27,525 nt of DNA from Monocercomonoides exilis (Eukaryota; Preaxostyla; Oxymonadida; Polymastigidae). The stretch spans positions 1-27,525 of the forward strand of contig LSRY02000093.1 of NCBI GenBank assembly GCA_001643675.2, in the 5' to 3' direction. This document shows positions 9,357 through 19,759 of this stretch, piece by piece. The notes under the pieces were generated by a model that was not told where the DNA came from, searched no databases, and worked only from the letters and a program-made list of their open reading frames with translations. The position numbers and the translations under genes are program-made. Numbering within the stretch: the first letter of the stretch is position 1; every line of letters starts with the position of its first letter.

Positions 9357-10744
9357 AGGAGCTGGCAATATGGGGATGCACAGCAGACAATTATGGGGAT
9401 GAGGAGGATTTGCTGCGAAGAGTGTTTGTGTTCAGAAGTGAGTTCATATTTGTGTCTTCTGTTGTGGGGAACAGCAGCGACAGCAAGCAGTGTGGGGAGA
9501 TGAAGAGCACATGCTCCTCGCTGGATGTTGGGGTGAGCCACATCATCCCATCAGATTATTCGCAGTTATTGATCTGGAATGAAACAACATTGACTGGCTC
9601 GTGCTCTGCTCAAAGGGTGACCATCAAGTCGATGGAAGCAAGCAGGAATGCCGAAATCAAAGTGAGCGAGATCAGTTTGGCAGATGAGGGAGTTGTGAGA
9701 ACTTCAGAGTCTGTTCGACTTGAGAAAGTTTCATTTGTTTTTGGTGGAATGCAGAATGTTGTCTGCTCGTGTTTAATACACCAATTGAATGGATCTCTAA
9801 TTCTCGAATCTGTTTCGTTTCATTCAGAGAGCAGAACAACAGCGAATCCACAGCTCCTTTTCGATGCTTCTCTGATTGTTGTTGAAGATGGGGTATTTGA
9901 AGCAGATGCGTGCAGCGTTAACAGTTTGGGATTCACAAAACCTGTTTTCAACATATTGGGTTCGGAAAGAGCATCATTTGACGATCTGGGAGTGGATGAT
10001 GTTCGATGCAAGAGTTCGGTGATTGAATGTGGAAAGAGCGAGAAAGTGAGTGTTTCAAGGCTGACAGGCACAAACATCACTCTTCAAAACGAAAGTCTTA
10101 TCTCATTTGAAAACGGCCATTCTTCTCTGTTTGTTTCGTTGGTGTTGTCATCGTTTTCAAATATCAGCCGATCGGCAAGTGGGTCTTGTATTGTCTGCAC
10201 AACTCACCCGATGGGCTGTTTTGAGATGTGCAACTGCTCGCTCAGCAAGTGCTCATCAGAGTCACAAAAGGGGAGCCAGGTGGCGATAACATCGGCAGAG
10301 AAGATATTGATGGAATCGTGTGTGTTTGAAGGAAGTTTAGAGGAAAGAACCGAGAATTATTTGAATCGAGAAGAAGAAATATGCCGATGGAATGGATCTG
10401 TTGTTGATGTTGCGAAGAGTTCTGCGATGCTGAAAGATACAACAATCTTGAATTCACCAGAGGGTGGAATAACAACGAGTGGAGGAAATGTGAAAATTGA
10501 GAAAGGAGAGTTTTTGAATAACAATCCATCGATTGAAGGATATCCTTCGCTGAGAAGAAACATCATCTGCTCTGATTCAGGAATATTGAATGTGATGAGT
10601 TTGAAGGGAGGAGATGGATTGGAGAGAAATACATCACTTTGGATGTTGGATGATGGATGCAGTTTTGAAGGGATTGTTTCTGAAAGAGATTCATCATTCG
10701 TCATTCCTGTGCTGGAGAGCGTGGAAGCAAAAAGAGGCAAATAG
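9353..10744 (+). pseudogene. Beta-helix surface protein gene, continued (left copy)
   Basis: A 463-codon open stretch that corresponds to the central portion of the 1051-codon frame of the right copy. It has further beta-helix rungs with less Gly and more Ser/Val than upstream, a Cys-Ser-Ser-Leu joint near its start (CGEMKSTCSSLDVG), and NCSLSKCS and SCVFEGS rungs. It ends early because an A run at 10729-10733 is two bases shorter than the T7 run at 18074-18080 of the other arm. Confidence 0.75.
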
Positions 10745-11447
10745 AATGAAACTGACATTCAAAGGGATGCTTCTTGTTCCATGCAATCTGTCATTCTCTG
10801 TTGCGAAGAGGAAGGGAGATGAGAAGGAGATTGAAAAATACGATTTTGATATGGAAGGATTCTTGTCAGAAAGAGAAGCAGAAGGGAGCGTGGCAAAAGA
10901 TCTCCTCAGCAGTTGTGGAGATGAAATCGAAGTGAGTGCTTCAATTTTGTTTGGCAACGCAGAATCTCCTTCCTCAACAAATCCATTCATTCTGAAGAAT
11001 GCAAGTGAAGCAAAGGGTGGAGATGAAAGGATTGTTGAAGGTGAAAACAAGGAAATGTCCATATGGCCAATAATCGTTATCGTGCTTGTTGTGATTTTGT
11101 TGATTGTTCTTGTTGGATTTATTTTGTTTGTTGTTCGATGGAAAAAGCAAAAGAGACGGACAGAAGAATTGGAGGTGATTGTGGAAGACAATATCAGAAA
11201 GGATCCGAAGGCGATTGAGATGGTGACAATGGAGATGTCGCCTGAGGATCAGTGGAGAAGGGCTGAGAGGGAGGCTGAGAAGAAGAATGAAGAGAGGATA
11301 AAGAAGATGGTGTTTGAGAAAAGCTTGGGACACTCCGAGTCATCAGAGCATTTATTGAGTGAAAGTGGATCGACTGAATACATCCTGGGAGAGATTCAGA
11401 TAAGATTCCTGAATGGATGCTGGAGAAGGTTGAAGAAGAAGAGATAA
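10733..11447 (+). pseudogene. Membrane-proximal region, transmembrane helix and juxtamembrane segment (left copy)
   Basis: The stretch encodes the last extracellular part, then a single hydrophobic helix at 11064-11135 (about 24 residues of Ile, Val, Leu, Phe), followed immediately by RWKKQKRR. That basic cluster fits the positive-inside rule, putting the N-terminal beta-helix outside the cell and the rest inside. Then comes a charged, Glu/Lys-rich, probably coiled segment (EDQWRRAEREAEKKNEER). The frame breaks at a G run, 11387-11389, one base shorter than 17417-17420 of the right arm. Confidence 0.78.
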
Positions 11448-12381
11448 GGAAGAGAACACCATCGCCATCTGTTTCATCCACTTCAACAACTGACTCAGAT
11501 TCAACATTTGTTCGTGGGGAGGATCTGTGCCCCACCACCTCATCAATGTCGAATCTGGTGGATGCAATGGCCTGCTCCTCGCCTCATGAGAAGCTGATTG
11601 TGGATCTGAGGGATTCGCTGTTCATGCTGTTGCACGGGAGGAATAAGACGAAGGAGATGGCAATAGGAACTCTGAAGGAGAGGGAGCAAACAGCTGCTCA
11701 GATCCTGTTCTGGGTGGCCAACCTTGCTCTCCATTCATTTGACGAAATGGAAAATGAGCTTTCCTCTTTGGCCAACTTGAGTCCCCACCTTGTGTTGTTC
11801 TCAGAGCACATGGTGATCTGCATTGTGATGCATTCTGACTTATTGTCAGATGATGATTCAGATTCATCATCAATCTCTTCATCAACAGTTGCAACGTCTG
11901 TCAGTGATGATGACAGAGACTCACTACCCTCGTCTGCCTTTGAGGATGAAGATGACTTCAGAAAAGAGTGCCTGAGGTGGAAGGCGCCCGAGCTGCTGAT
12001 CAACAAGAAGATGGGTGCAACAAAGGAGTCGGTGGCATTCTCGATCGGGATGATGCTGTGGGAGTGCCTGACGCTCCAGATCCCATTTGGTGAGTATGAG
12101 GCAGAAATCGCTGGAGAAAAATCAAAAATGGAGAGAGGCCGCCCATGCAGCCCATCGGCTCGTCTGCCTTCTCTGAGCTCGTCAATGCCTGCCTGTCGGT
12201 GAACCCCGCCGACAGACAGACCCTCACCAGTCTCAAGCGCCTGCTCATCCAGCACTTCCCGCCTGGCGCTGCCATCCTCACCCTCTCCGATGCAGTCGAC
12301 TACACCTGCTGCTCCGACAGACAGCAGCAACTCTCTGGCTCAGCCTCGTGCAGCTCCATCTCGGCCACTTTCATCTCGTAG
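11417..12381 (+). pseudogene. Cytoplasmic pseudokinase-like domain (left copy)
   Basis: Open stretches 11417-12202 and 12145-12381; the join is an A5 run at 12117-12121 where one base changes the frame, the same in both arms. Kinase-like landmarks are RWKAPELL (the APE segment), SIGMMLWECLTLQIPFGEYEAE (helix F region) and CLSVNPADRQTLTSL (helix I). The usual ATP-site Lys, HRD and DFG motifs are not visible. In place of HRD there is a NLSPHLVLFSE stretch, and a long Ser/Asp-rich insertion sits where DFG would be. I therefore read it as a catalytically inactive kinase fold used for signalling or scaffolding. A further open frame to 12490 may be the true C-terminus if one more frame error exists. 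Confidence 0.75.
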
Positions 12382-13167
12382 AACAGTGTTTTCCTCCTTC
12401 CTGCCCGATATCTTGCTCATCGGCGTGCAGGATTCGCTTCAACAAGGTGGATTAGTATTGTCGAATTCGGTACAACAAATGGTGAACTGAAATGAAACAC
12501 CCAATTTGTTCCTTCCAAATACCATTTATGATTTTTTGTGATTTTTTTTTTCTTTTTTGTTTGTGTTGATGTTGTTGCACAAAATGCATCAGTATTTGTG
12601 CATCTTTTTCTGTTTATTTGCTTCTATCCCCGCCGTTTTTGTTTTTGTGACACTTCACCTTTGCCATTTTCTGCTCTTCCCCATGATGTTCGTCTTCTTT
12701 TGTGTTTGTCTTGTTTTTTGTGTTTTTCGAATCCAAAAATGAAGTGATTGTTGAAAGCAGATAAACTCAATTCTTTGAACTTAAAAATGTCACAAACCAG
12801 CAGCCACACAGAGCAGCCCTCTTTGTCACAGTTCCAGAGAGAAAGAGGAAGAGACAAAACAAAATAATCTCAATTCCCCAGACTCATTCCCATTTGCTTT
12901 CCAAACAATTCTGAGCCAAAGGAAGAGCTGGATGTGGCTGCTTCTGTGGAACTGATGGAATTGGCTGGTGGGCTGATGCTTGTGCCTCATTGCCACTGGG
13001 CAGAAAATGTGCGAGTTGTTGAAGGCGAGAAAGCACAATGGAAGAAGACTCAAATTCCTTCTCATCTCAAATGTCCAAGGCAGTTAAATTGGCTCTTTCT
13101 CATCGCTGTGAGCCAGAATCTGTCGCATCCCAGCGGTTTGAGACTCTCGCCCCTCGGCAGTGCTCAT
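12382..13167. other. 3' flanking DNA, left arm, no certain gene
   Basis: It contains T-rich tracts (12540-12560, 12590-12730) just downstream of the surface-protein gene, consistent with a 3' untranslated region. Short open frames in 12930-13330 exist on both strands without a recognisable product; none is convincing. Confidence 0.4.
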
Positions 13168-13611
13168 TCACGATGCTTCCTCAAAGTGGCACATTTCCTC
13201 CAGCTTTGCCAAACAACAAACATAAACCTTCACACCAGCAAACGAAACACATACTTTGTCAAATGGCTCGTCTAGCTTGGCCTCAACAAGAAATCTTGTT
13301 TTTGCATTTTTCAAAGCAAGCTGCCCCCTGACATTTGCTTTCAAAAATACAATAATAAGGATATTGGAGTTATATATTGGGGGAAAAAATACTTTTCCCG
13401 TTTAGTTTATCTTTTTGCAAGAAACCAAAATTTCTGTTTGCTCAATAATGCATGTTTCGATATTCGAAATCCAACATGTGATTTCTTGAATCTTTGACAG
13501 CTTGCCAGATCTGCAATTCGTCTGAAAAGAATTATGAAATATTGCTTCAGCATTCAATCCAGAAACCTCACCCACGCAGGCAATCCGAACACTTCTGTCG
13601 CACCCAAAAAT
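13168..13611 (-). pseudogene. Possible gene remnant, left-arm copy
   Basis: Mirror of 15197-15640. One frame stays in register over 148 codons with a single internal stop. See the right-arm copy for details. Confidence 0.25.
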
Positions 13612-13706
13612 TCAGAAAATGATATTTGACAGATTCAAACTGTCATAAGCACATTTGTCCAAAATATAAAATATCAAAAATCCAATGAAATGATGATGCA
13701 TACGCT

Positions 13707-13952
13707 ATGGAAGAAACTTTGTTGCTTCTGATTGCTGAATGCAGCCGCAAAGTGCAGATGAAAATGATTGCAAGTGAAAGCTCAACGAGGGTTCGTTTTC
13801 ATCGCAGATGCCAAGAAGAAACAGCAAATTGCAGAAATAATATCTGCGGAGTATGGCCAAATTTTTATTTTTTTAAATTTTGTATAATTTTATTTTCAGT
13901 TAATTCAGAATATCGCGCGATATTGAATTATATCATTGCACAACTTCAATAA
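13707..13952 (+). CDS. Possible small gene near palindrome centre, left copy
   Basis: ATG at 13707, 81 codons to the stop at 13950-13952, followed at once by AATAAA (within caataaag). The first about 24 codons (MEETLLLLIAECSRK) and, in the neighbouring frame, the next about 30 (ending FVFIADAKKKQQIAEIISAE) both look like coding sequence, suggesting a frame error near 13780. The T run near 13870 differs in length between the arms (7 against 8), so the C-terminal part is uncertain. The end (ILNYIIAQLQ) is identical in both arms. A short GT-AG intron ending in ttttattttcag at about 13900 is an alternative reading. Function unknown. Confidence 0.3.
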   Translation: MEETLLLLIAECSRKVQMKMIASESSTRVRFHRRCQEETANCRNNICGVWPNFYFFKFCIILFSVNSEYRAILNYIIAQLQ

Positions 13953-14392
13953 AGACATGGGGTGGTTTTTTTATCCGAACATTTTATTTTTCATAGGCGT
14001 ATCTCACAAAATAAAACCTAAAAATAGAAAAGGCATATTAAACCAGATTTATATTCCGATTTTATGTTCATACAAATTGTTTTTCTTGTCAATTTTTGTT
14101 TTTGATGAAGATCTTGGGAATTTTTAATTTATTTTTGATCATTTGTTTTGTCCATTTTGGACTATATTTCTTTTTTTGTTTATTTTTTAACTGCAAGGTC
14201 ATGAAACATACTCTTTGAAGTTTTATTGTTCCAAATGTTATTTGTTTTTAACTATTTTTCATAAGTTTTTGCATTTCATTGTTTTTATCAAAAATGATGA
14301 ATAAATGAATAATCTAAGCGATGAGATGTTTAAAAGATATTAAGATTTATTTTCTTATTCAATTTGAAAAATATAAAAACTCATTTTTGATT
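13953..14392. other. Very AT-rich DNA next to palindrome centre, left
   Basis: No gene seen. Mostly T- and A-runs. This is the part of the arm where differences between the two copies are densest. Confidence 0.5.
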
Positions 14393-14416
14393 CAATTTAA
14401 CATCACTTATAAGTTA
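14393..14416. other. Centre of the giant palindrome
   Basis: Only 24 bases separate the perfectly paired GATT (14389-14392) and AATC (14417-14420). Inside lies a short self-complementary ACTTATAAGT at 14404-14413. A five-base length difference in the flanking sequence (gattcaatttaac against gttaaatc) makes the exact axis ambiguous by a few bases. Transcribed or single-stranded DNA here would fold into a nearly loop-free hairpin. Confidence 0.9.
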
Positions 14417-14854
14417 AATCAAAAATGAGTTTTTATATTTTTCAAATTGAATAAGAAAATAAATCTTAATATCTTTTAAACATCTCATCGCTTAGATTAT
14501 TCATTTATTCATCATTTTTGATAAAAACAATGAAATGCGAAAAACTGAAAAATAGTTAAAAACAAATAACATTTGGAACAATAAAACTTCAAAGAGTATG
14601 TTTCATGACCTTGTAGTTAAAAATAAACAAAAAAAAGAAATATAGTCCAAAATGGACAAAACAAATGATCAAAAATAAATTAAAAATTCCCAAGATCTTC
14701 ATCAAAAACAAAAATTGACAAGAAAAACAATTTGTATGAACATAAAATCGGAATATAAATCTGGTTTAATATGCCTTTTCTATTTTTAGGTTTTATTTTG
14801 TGAGATACGCCTATGAAAAATAAAATGTTCGGATAAAAAAACCACCCCATGTCT
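14417..14854. other. Very AT-rich DNA next to palindrome centre, right
   Basis: Mirror of 13953-14392; no gene seen. Confidence 0.5.
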
Positions 14855-15101
14855 TTATTGAAGTTGTGCAATGATATAATTCAATATCGCGCGATATTCT
14901 GAATTAACTGAAAATAAAATTATACAAAATTTAAAAAAAATAAAAATTTGGCCATACTCCGCAGATATTATTTCTGCAATTTGCTGTTTCTTCTTGGCAT
15001 CTGCGATGAAAACGAACCCTCGTTGAGCTTTCACTTGCAATCATTTTCATCTGCACTTTGCGGCTGCATTCAGCAATCAGAAGCAACAAAGTTTCTTCCA
15101 T
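14855..15101 (-). CDS. Possible small gene near palindrome centre, right copy
   Basis: Mirror of 13707-13952. Here the frame entering from AQRGFVFIADAKKK continues through to the same C-terminus (ILNYIIAQLQ), because an A run near 14937 is one base longer than in the left arm. This supports the idea that a single product spanning MEETLLLL to IAQLQ was intended, with one frame error left near 15025. No family recognised. Confidence 0.3.
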
Positions 15102-15196
15102 AGCGTATGCATCATCATTTCATTGGATTTTTGATATTTTATATTTTGGACAAATGTGCTTATGACAGTTTGAATCTGTCAAATATCATTTTCTGA

Positions 15197-15640
15197 ATTT
15201 TTGGGTGCGACAGAAGTGTTCGGATTGCCTGCGTGGGTGAGGTTTCTGGATTGAATGCTGAAGCAATATTTCATAATTCTTTTCAGACGAATTGCAGATC
15301 TGGCAAGCTGTCAAAGATTCAAGAAATCACATGTTGGATTTCGAATATCGAAACATGCATTATTGAGCAAACAGAAATTTTGGTTTCTTGCAAAAAGATA
15401 AACTAAACGGGAAAAGTATTTTTTCCCCCAATATATAACTCCAATATCCTTATTATTGTATTTTTGAAAGCAAATGTCAGGGGGCAGCTTGCTTTGAAAA
15501 ATGCAAAAACAAGATTTCTTGTTGAGGCCAAGCTAGACGAGCCATTTGACAAAGTATGTGTTTCGTTTGCTGGTGTGAAGGTTTATGTTTGTTGTTTGGC
15601 AAAGCTGGAGGAAATGTGCCACTTTGAGGAAGCATCGTGA
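15197..15640 (+). pseudogene. Possible gene remnant, right-arm copy
   Basis: One + strand frame runs 148 codons with one internal TAA at 15404-15406 and ends with TGA at 15638-15640. The later half has plausible protein composition (FLVEAKLDEPFDKVCVSFAG, then VKVYVCCLAKLEEMCHFEEA) and lies on the purine-rich strand, like the real genes here. No ATG opens it and no family is recognised. Splice-like signals occur nearby (ttcttttcag at 15276-15285). It could be an exon, a decayed gene or chance. Confidence 0.3.
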
Positions 15641-16424
15641 ATGAGCACTGCCGAGGGGCGAGAGTCTCAAACCGCTGGGATGCGACAGATTCTGGCTCAC
15701 AGCGATGAGAAAGAGCCAATTTAACTGCCTTGGACATTTGAGATGAGAAGGAATTTGAGTCTTCTTCCATTGTGCTTTCTCGCCTTCAACAACTCGCACA
15801 TTTTCTGCCCAGTGGCAATGAGGCACAAGCATCAGCCCACCAGCCAATTCCATCAGTTCCACAGAAGCAGCCACATCCAGCTCTTCCTTTGGCTCAGAAT
15901 TGTTTGGAAAGCAAATGGGAATGAGTCTGGGGAATTGAGATTATTTTGTTTTGTCTCTTCCTCTTTCTCTCTGGAACTGTGACAAAGAGGGCTGCTCTGT
16001 GTGGCTGCTGGTTTGTGACATTTTTAAGTTCAAAGAATTGAGTTTATCTGCTTTCAACAATCACTTCATTTTTGGATTCGAAAAACACAAAAACAAGACA
16101 AACACAAAAGAAGACGAACATCATGGGGAAGAGCAGAAAATGGCAAAGGTGAAGTGTCACAAAAACAAAAACGGCGGGGATAGAAGCAAATAAACAGAAA
16201 AAGATGCACAAATACTGATGCATTTTGTGCAACAACATCAACACAAACAAAAAGAAAAAAAAAAATCACAAAAATCATAAATGGTATTTGGAAGGAACAA
16301 ATTGGGTGTTTCATTTCAGTTCACCATTTGTTGTACCGAATTCGACAATACTAATCCACCTTGTTGAAGCGAATCCTGCACGCCGATGAGCAAGATATCG
16401 GGCAGGAAGGAGGAAAACACTGTT
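15641..16424. other. 3' flanking DNA, right arm, no certain gene
   Basis: Mirror of 12382-13167. The same + strand frame as 15197-15640 reopens at 15743-15982 after two stops, but without a recognisable product. The rest is A-rich on the + strand (T-rich in the direction of the surface-protein gene), fitting a 3' untranslated region. Confidence 0.4.
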
Positions 16425-16661
16425 CTACGAGATGAAAGTGGCCGAGATGGAGCTGCACGAGGCTGAGCCAGAGAGTTGCTGCTGTCTGTCGGAGCAGCAG
16501 GTGTAGTCGACTGCATCGGAGAGGGTGAGGATGGCAGCGCCAGGCGGGAAGTGCTGGATGAGCAGGCGCTTGAGACTGGTGAGGGTCTGTCTGTCGGCGG
16601 GGTTCACCGACAGGCAGGCATTGACGAGCTCAGAGAAGGCAGACGAGCCGATGGGCTGCAT
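16425..16661 (-). CDS. Pseudokinase C-terminal part (right copy)
   Basis: Final segment of the surface-protein gene: SAFSELVNACLSVNPADRQTLTSLKRLL followed by a short Cys/Ser-rich tail and TAG at 16425-16427. It is separated from the 1051-codon frame by the T5 run at 16685-16689, a change shared with the left arm. With that single base corrected the kinase-like domain would be continuous. An overlapping frame to 16316 may be the true end. Confidence 0.65.
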   Translation of the reverse strand: MQPIGSSAFSELVNACLSVNPADRQTLTSLKRLLIQHFPPGAAILTLSDAVDYTCCSDRQQQLSGSASCSSISATFIS

Positions 16662-19600
16662 GGGCGGCCTCTCTCCATTTTTGATTTTTCTCCAGCGATT
16701 TCTGCCTCATACTCACCAAATGGGATCTGGAGCGTCAGGCACTCCCACAGCATCATCCCGATCGAGAATGCCACCGACTCCTTTGTTGCACCCATCTTCT
16801 TGTTGATCAGCAGCTCGGGCGCCTTCCACCTCAGGCACTCTTTTCTGAAGTCATCTTCATCCTCAAAGGCAGACGAGGGTAGTGAGTCTCTGTCATCATC
16901 ACTGACAGACGTTGCAACTGTTGATGAAGAGATTGATGATGAATCTGAATCATCATCTGACAATAAGTCAGAATGCATCACAATGCAGATCACCATGTGC
17001 TCTGAGAACAACACAAGGTGGGGACTCAAGTTGGCCAAAGAGGAAAGCTCATTTTCCATTTCGTCAAATGAATGGAGAGCAAGGTTGGCCACCCAGAACA
17101 GGATCTGAGCAGCTGTTTGCTCCCTCTCCTTCAGAGTTCCTATTGCCATCTCCTTCGTCTTATTCCTCCCGTGCAACAGCATGAACAGCGAATCCCTCAG
17201 ATCCACAATCAGCTTCTCATGAGGCGAGGAGCAGGCCATTGCATCCACCAGATTCGACATTGATGAGGTGGTGGGGCACAGATCCTCCCCACGAACAAAT
17301 GTTGAATCTGAGTCAGTTGTTGAAGTGGATGAAACAGATGGCGATGGTGTTCTCTTCCTTATCTCTTCTTCTTCAACCTTCTCCAGCATCCATTCAGGAA
17401 TCTTATCTGAATCTCTCCCCAGGATGTATTCAGTCGATCCACTTTCACTCAATAAATGCTCTGATGACTCGGAGTGTCCCAAGCTTTTCTCAAACACCAT
17501 CTTCTTTATCCTCTCTTCATTCTTCTTCTCAGCCTCCCTCTCAGCCCTTCTCCACTGATCCTCAGGCGACATCTCCATTGTCACCATCTCAATCGCCTTC
17601 GGATCCTTTCTGATATTGTCTTCCACAATCACCTCCAATTCTTCTGTCCGTCTCTTTTGCTTTTTCCATCGAACAACAAACAAAATAAATCCAACAAGAA
17701 CAATCAACAAAATCACAACAAGCACGATAACGATTATTGGCCATATGGACATTTCCTTGTTTTCACCTTCAACAATCCTTTCATCTCCACCCTTTGCTTC
17801 ACTTGCATTCTTCAGAATGAATGGATTTGTTGAGGAAGGAGATTCTGCGTTGCCAAACAAAATTGAAGCACTCACTTCGATTTCATCTCCACAACTGCTG
17901 AGGAGATCTTTTGCCACGCTCCCTTCTGCTTCTCTTTCTGACAAGAATCCTTCCATATCAAAATCGTATTTTTCAATCTCCTTCTCATCTCCCTTCCTCT
18001 TCGCAACAGAGAATGACAGATTGCATGGAACAAGAAGCATCCCTTTGAATGTCAGTTTCATTCTATTTGCCTCTTTTTTTGCTTCCACGCTCTCCAGCAC
18101 AGGAATGACGAATGATGAATCTCTTTCAGAAACAATCCCTTCAAAACTGCATCCATCATCCAACATCCAAAGTGATGTATTTCTCTCCAATCCATCTCCT
18201 CCCTTCAAACTCATCACATTCAATATTCCTGAATCAGAGCAGATGATGTTTCTTCTCAGCGAAGGATATCCTTCAATCGATGGATTGTTATTCAAAAACT
18301 CTCCTTTCTCAATTTTCACATTTCCTCCACTCGTTGTTATTCCACCCTCTGGTGAATTCAAGATTGTTGTATCTTTCAGCATCGCAGAACTCTTCGCAAC
18401 ATCAACAACAGATCCATTCCATCGGCATATTTCTTCTTCTCGATTCAAATAATTCTCGGTTCTTTCCTCTAAACTTCCTTCAAACACACACGATTCCATC
18501 AATATCTTCTCTGCCGATGTTATCGCCACCTGGCTCCCCTTTTGTGACTCTGATGAGCACTTGCTGAGCGAGCAGTTGCACATCTCAAAACAGCCCATCG
18601 GGTGAGTTGTGCAGACAATACAAGACCCACTTGCCGATCGGCTGATATTTGAAAACGATGACAACACCAACGAAACAAACAGAGAAGAATGGCCGTTTTC
18701 AAATGAGATAAGACTTTCGTTTTGAAGAGTGATGTTTGTGCCTGTCAGCCTTGAAACACTCACTTTCTCGCTCTTTCCACATTCAATCACCGAACTCTTG
18801 CATCGAACATCATCCACTCCCAGATCGTCAAATGATGCTCTTTCCGAACCCAATATGTTGAAAACAGGTTTTGTGAATCCCAAACTGTTAACGCTGCACG
18901 CATCTGCTTCAAATACCCCATCTTCAACAACAATCAGAGAAGCATCGAAAAGGAGCTGTGGATTCGCTGTTGTTCTGCTCTCTGAATGAAACGAAACAGA
19001 TTCGAGAATTAGAGATCCATTCAATTGGTGTATTAAACACGAGCAGACAACATTCTGCATTCCACCAAAAACAAATGAAACTTTCTCAAGTCGAACAGAC
19101 TCTGAAGTTCTCACAACTCCCTCATCTGCCAAACTGATCTCGCTCACTTTGATTTCGGCATTCCTGCTTGCTTCCATCGACTTGATGGTCACCCTTTGAG
19201 CAGAGCACGAGCCAGTCAATGTTGTTTCATTCCAGATCAATAACTGCGAATAATCTGATGGGATGATGTGGCTCACCCCAACATCCAGCGAGGAGCATGT
19301 GCTCTTCATCTCCCCACACTGCTTGCTGTCGCTGCTGTTCCCCACAACAGAAGACACAAATATGAACTCACTTCTGAACACAAACACTCTTCGCAGCAAA
19401 TCCTCCTCATCCCCATAATTGTCTGCTGTGCATCCCCATATTGCCAGCTCCTTCACAAACGGCTCCCCGAAGTTTATCAGGAACTGTGATTCACTTATCT
19501 GCGAGTCAAGGTCAGTGCACTTCACAAACACATCCCTCCCTTTCGAAGCAACATTCTCTCGCAATGTGATATTCGACAGCACAAATGGCAATGCTTCCTG

Positions 19601-19759
19601 TGAGACACTCTGCGATTTCAAAAACATCCCTCCGCCCCTCCCAATGTTCGAGCAGAAACATTTTACCACATTCGTGTGGTTCATCTCCAGCTTCCCTCTC
19701 ATTGAGGAGGAAGAACATTCCTCCTCCTTCATTCGAGCTTGCCGATCCACACCCATCAA
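16604..19759 (-). CDS. Receptor-like surface protein: beta-helix repeats, transmembrane helix, pseudokinase (right copy)
   Basis: The longest uninterrupted frame of the window, 1051 codons. The annotated ATG is probably internal, since coding continues upstream in 20501-19512 through a frame change near 19700 that both arms share. Order: beta-helix rungs (roughly residues 30-640; GRGGGMFLKS, NCSLSKCS, SCVFEGS), one transmembrane helix at 17672-17743 (WPIIVIVLVVILL then FVVRWKKQKRR), a charged coiled segment, a Ser/Thr-rich linker, and the kinase-like region with RWKAPELL and SIGMMLWE but no VAIK, HRD or DFG. The topology implies an outside beta-helix and an inside pseudokinase, meaning a receptor or adhesin that signals through partners. 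The last about 20 codons are out of frame. This copy keeps the frame at four sites where the left copy is broken. Confidence 0.88.
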   Translation of the reverse strand: MMGVDRQARMKEEECSSSSMRGKLEMNHTNVVKCFCSNIGRGGGMFLKSQSVSQEALPFVLSNITLRENVASKGRDVFVKCTDLDSQISESQFLINFGEPFVKELAIWGCTADNYGDEEDLLRRVFVFRSEFIFVSSVVGNSSDSKQCGEMKSTCSSLDVGVSHIIPSDYSQLLIWNETTLTGSCSAQRVTIKSMEASRNAEIKVSEISLADEGVVRTSESVRLEKVSFVFGGMQNVVCSCLIHQLNGSLILESVSFHSESRTTANPQLLFDASLIVVEDGVFEADACSVNSLGFTKPVFNILGSERASFDDLGVDDVRCKSSVIECGKSEKVSVSRLTGTNITLQNESLISFENGHSSLFVSLVLSSFSNISRSASGSCIVCTTHPMGCFEMCNCSLSKCSSESQKGSQVAITSAEKILMESCVFEGSLEERTENYLNREEEICRWNGSVVDVAKSSAMLKDTTILNSPEGGITTSGGNVKIEKGEFLNNNPSIEGYPSLRRNIICSDSGILNVMSLKGGDGLERNTSLWMLDDGCSFEGIVSERDSSFVIPVLESVEAKKEANRMKLTFKGMLLVPCNLSFSVAKRKGDEKEIEKYDFDMEGFLSEREAEGSVAKDLLSSCGDEIEVSASILFGNAESPSSTNPFILKNASEAKGGDERIVEGENKEMSIWPIIVIVLVVILLIVLVGFILFVVRWKKQKRRTEELEVIVEDNIRKDPKAIEMVTMEMSPEDQWRRAEREAEKKNEERIKKMVFEKSLGHSESSEHLLSESGSTEYILGRDSDKIPEWMLEKVEEEEIRKRTPSPSVSSTSTTDSDSTFVRGEDLCPTTSSMSNLVDAMACSSPHEKLIVDLRDSLFMLLHGRNKTKEMAIGTLKEREQTAAQILFWVANLALHSFDEMENELSSLANLSPHLVLFSEHMVICIVMHSDLLSDDDSDSSSISSSTVATSVSDDDRDSLPSSAFEDEDDFRKECLRWKAPELLINKKMGATKESVAFSIGMMLWECLTLQIPFGEYEAEIAGEKSKMERGRPCSPSARLPSLSSSMPACR
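17672..17743 (-). other. Transmembrane helix of the surface protein
   Basis: About 24 codons of almost only Ile, Val, Leu, Phe and Gly after Trp-Pro, flanked on the cytoplasmic side by Arg-Trp-Lys-Lys-Gln-Lys-Arg-Arg. The mirror copy is at 11064-11135. It is the only strong hydrophobic helix in the protein apart from the signal peptide. Confidence 0.9.

Larger units (their letters stand above)
6887..14392 (+). repeat. Left arm of a giant inverted repeat (palindrome)
   Basis: About 7.5 kb matching the reverse complement of 14417-21922. Paired positions add up to between 28806 and 28810 throughout, so insertions and deletions are tiny and nearly cancel. The left limit is sharp: from ACGGAGGAGGGATTT onward the arms match; before it they do not. 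Compared segments differ mainly by one base in homopolymers; near the centre there are a few other changes (for example a C/T difference at about 14200 versus 14613). Confidence 0.97.

Noticed and set aside
12934-13331. Open + strand frames of 113 and 97 codons after the left surface gene
   Set aside because: Composition is Ser/Pro/His-rich, as expected for antisense of a coding-like strand. The opposite strand gives the more protein-like reading, and no motif is present.
16476-18567. Long + strand frames opposite the right surface gene (for example 210 and 278 codons)
   Set aside because: They mirror the purine-rich coding strand and are Ser/Pro/Leu-rich with no domains. They are antisense shadows.
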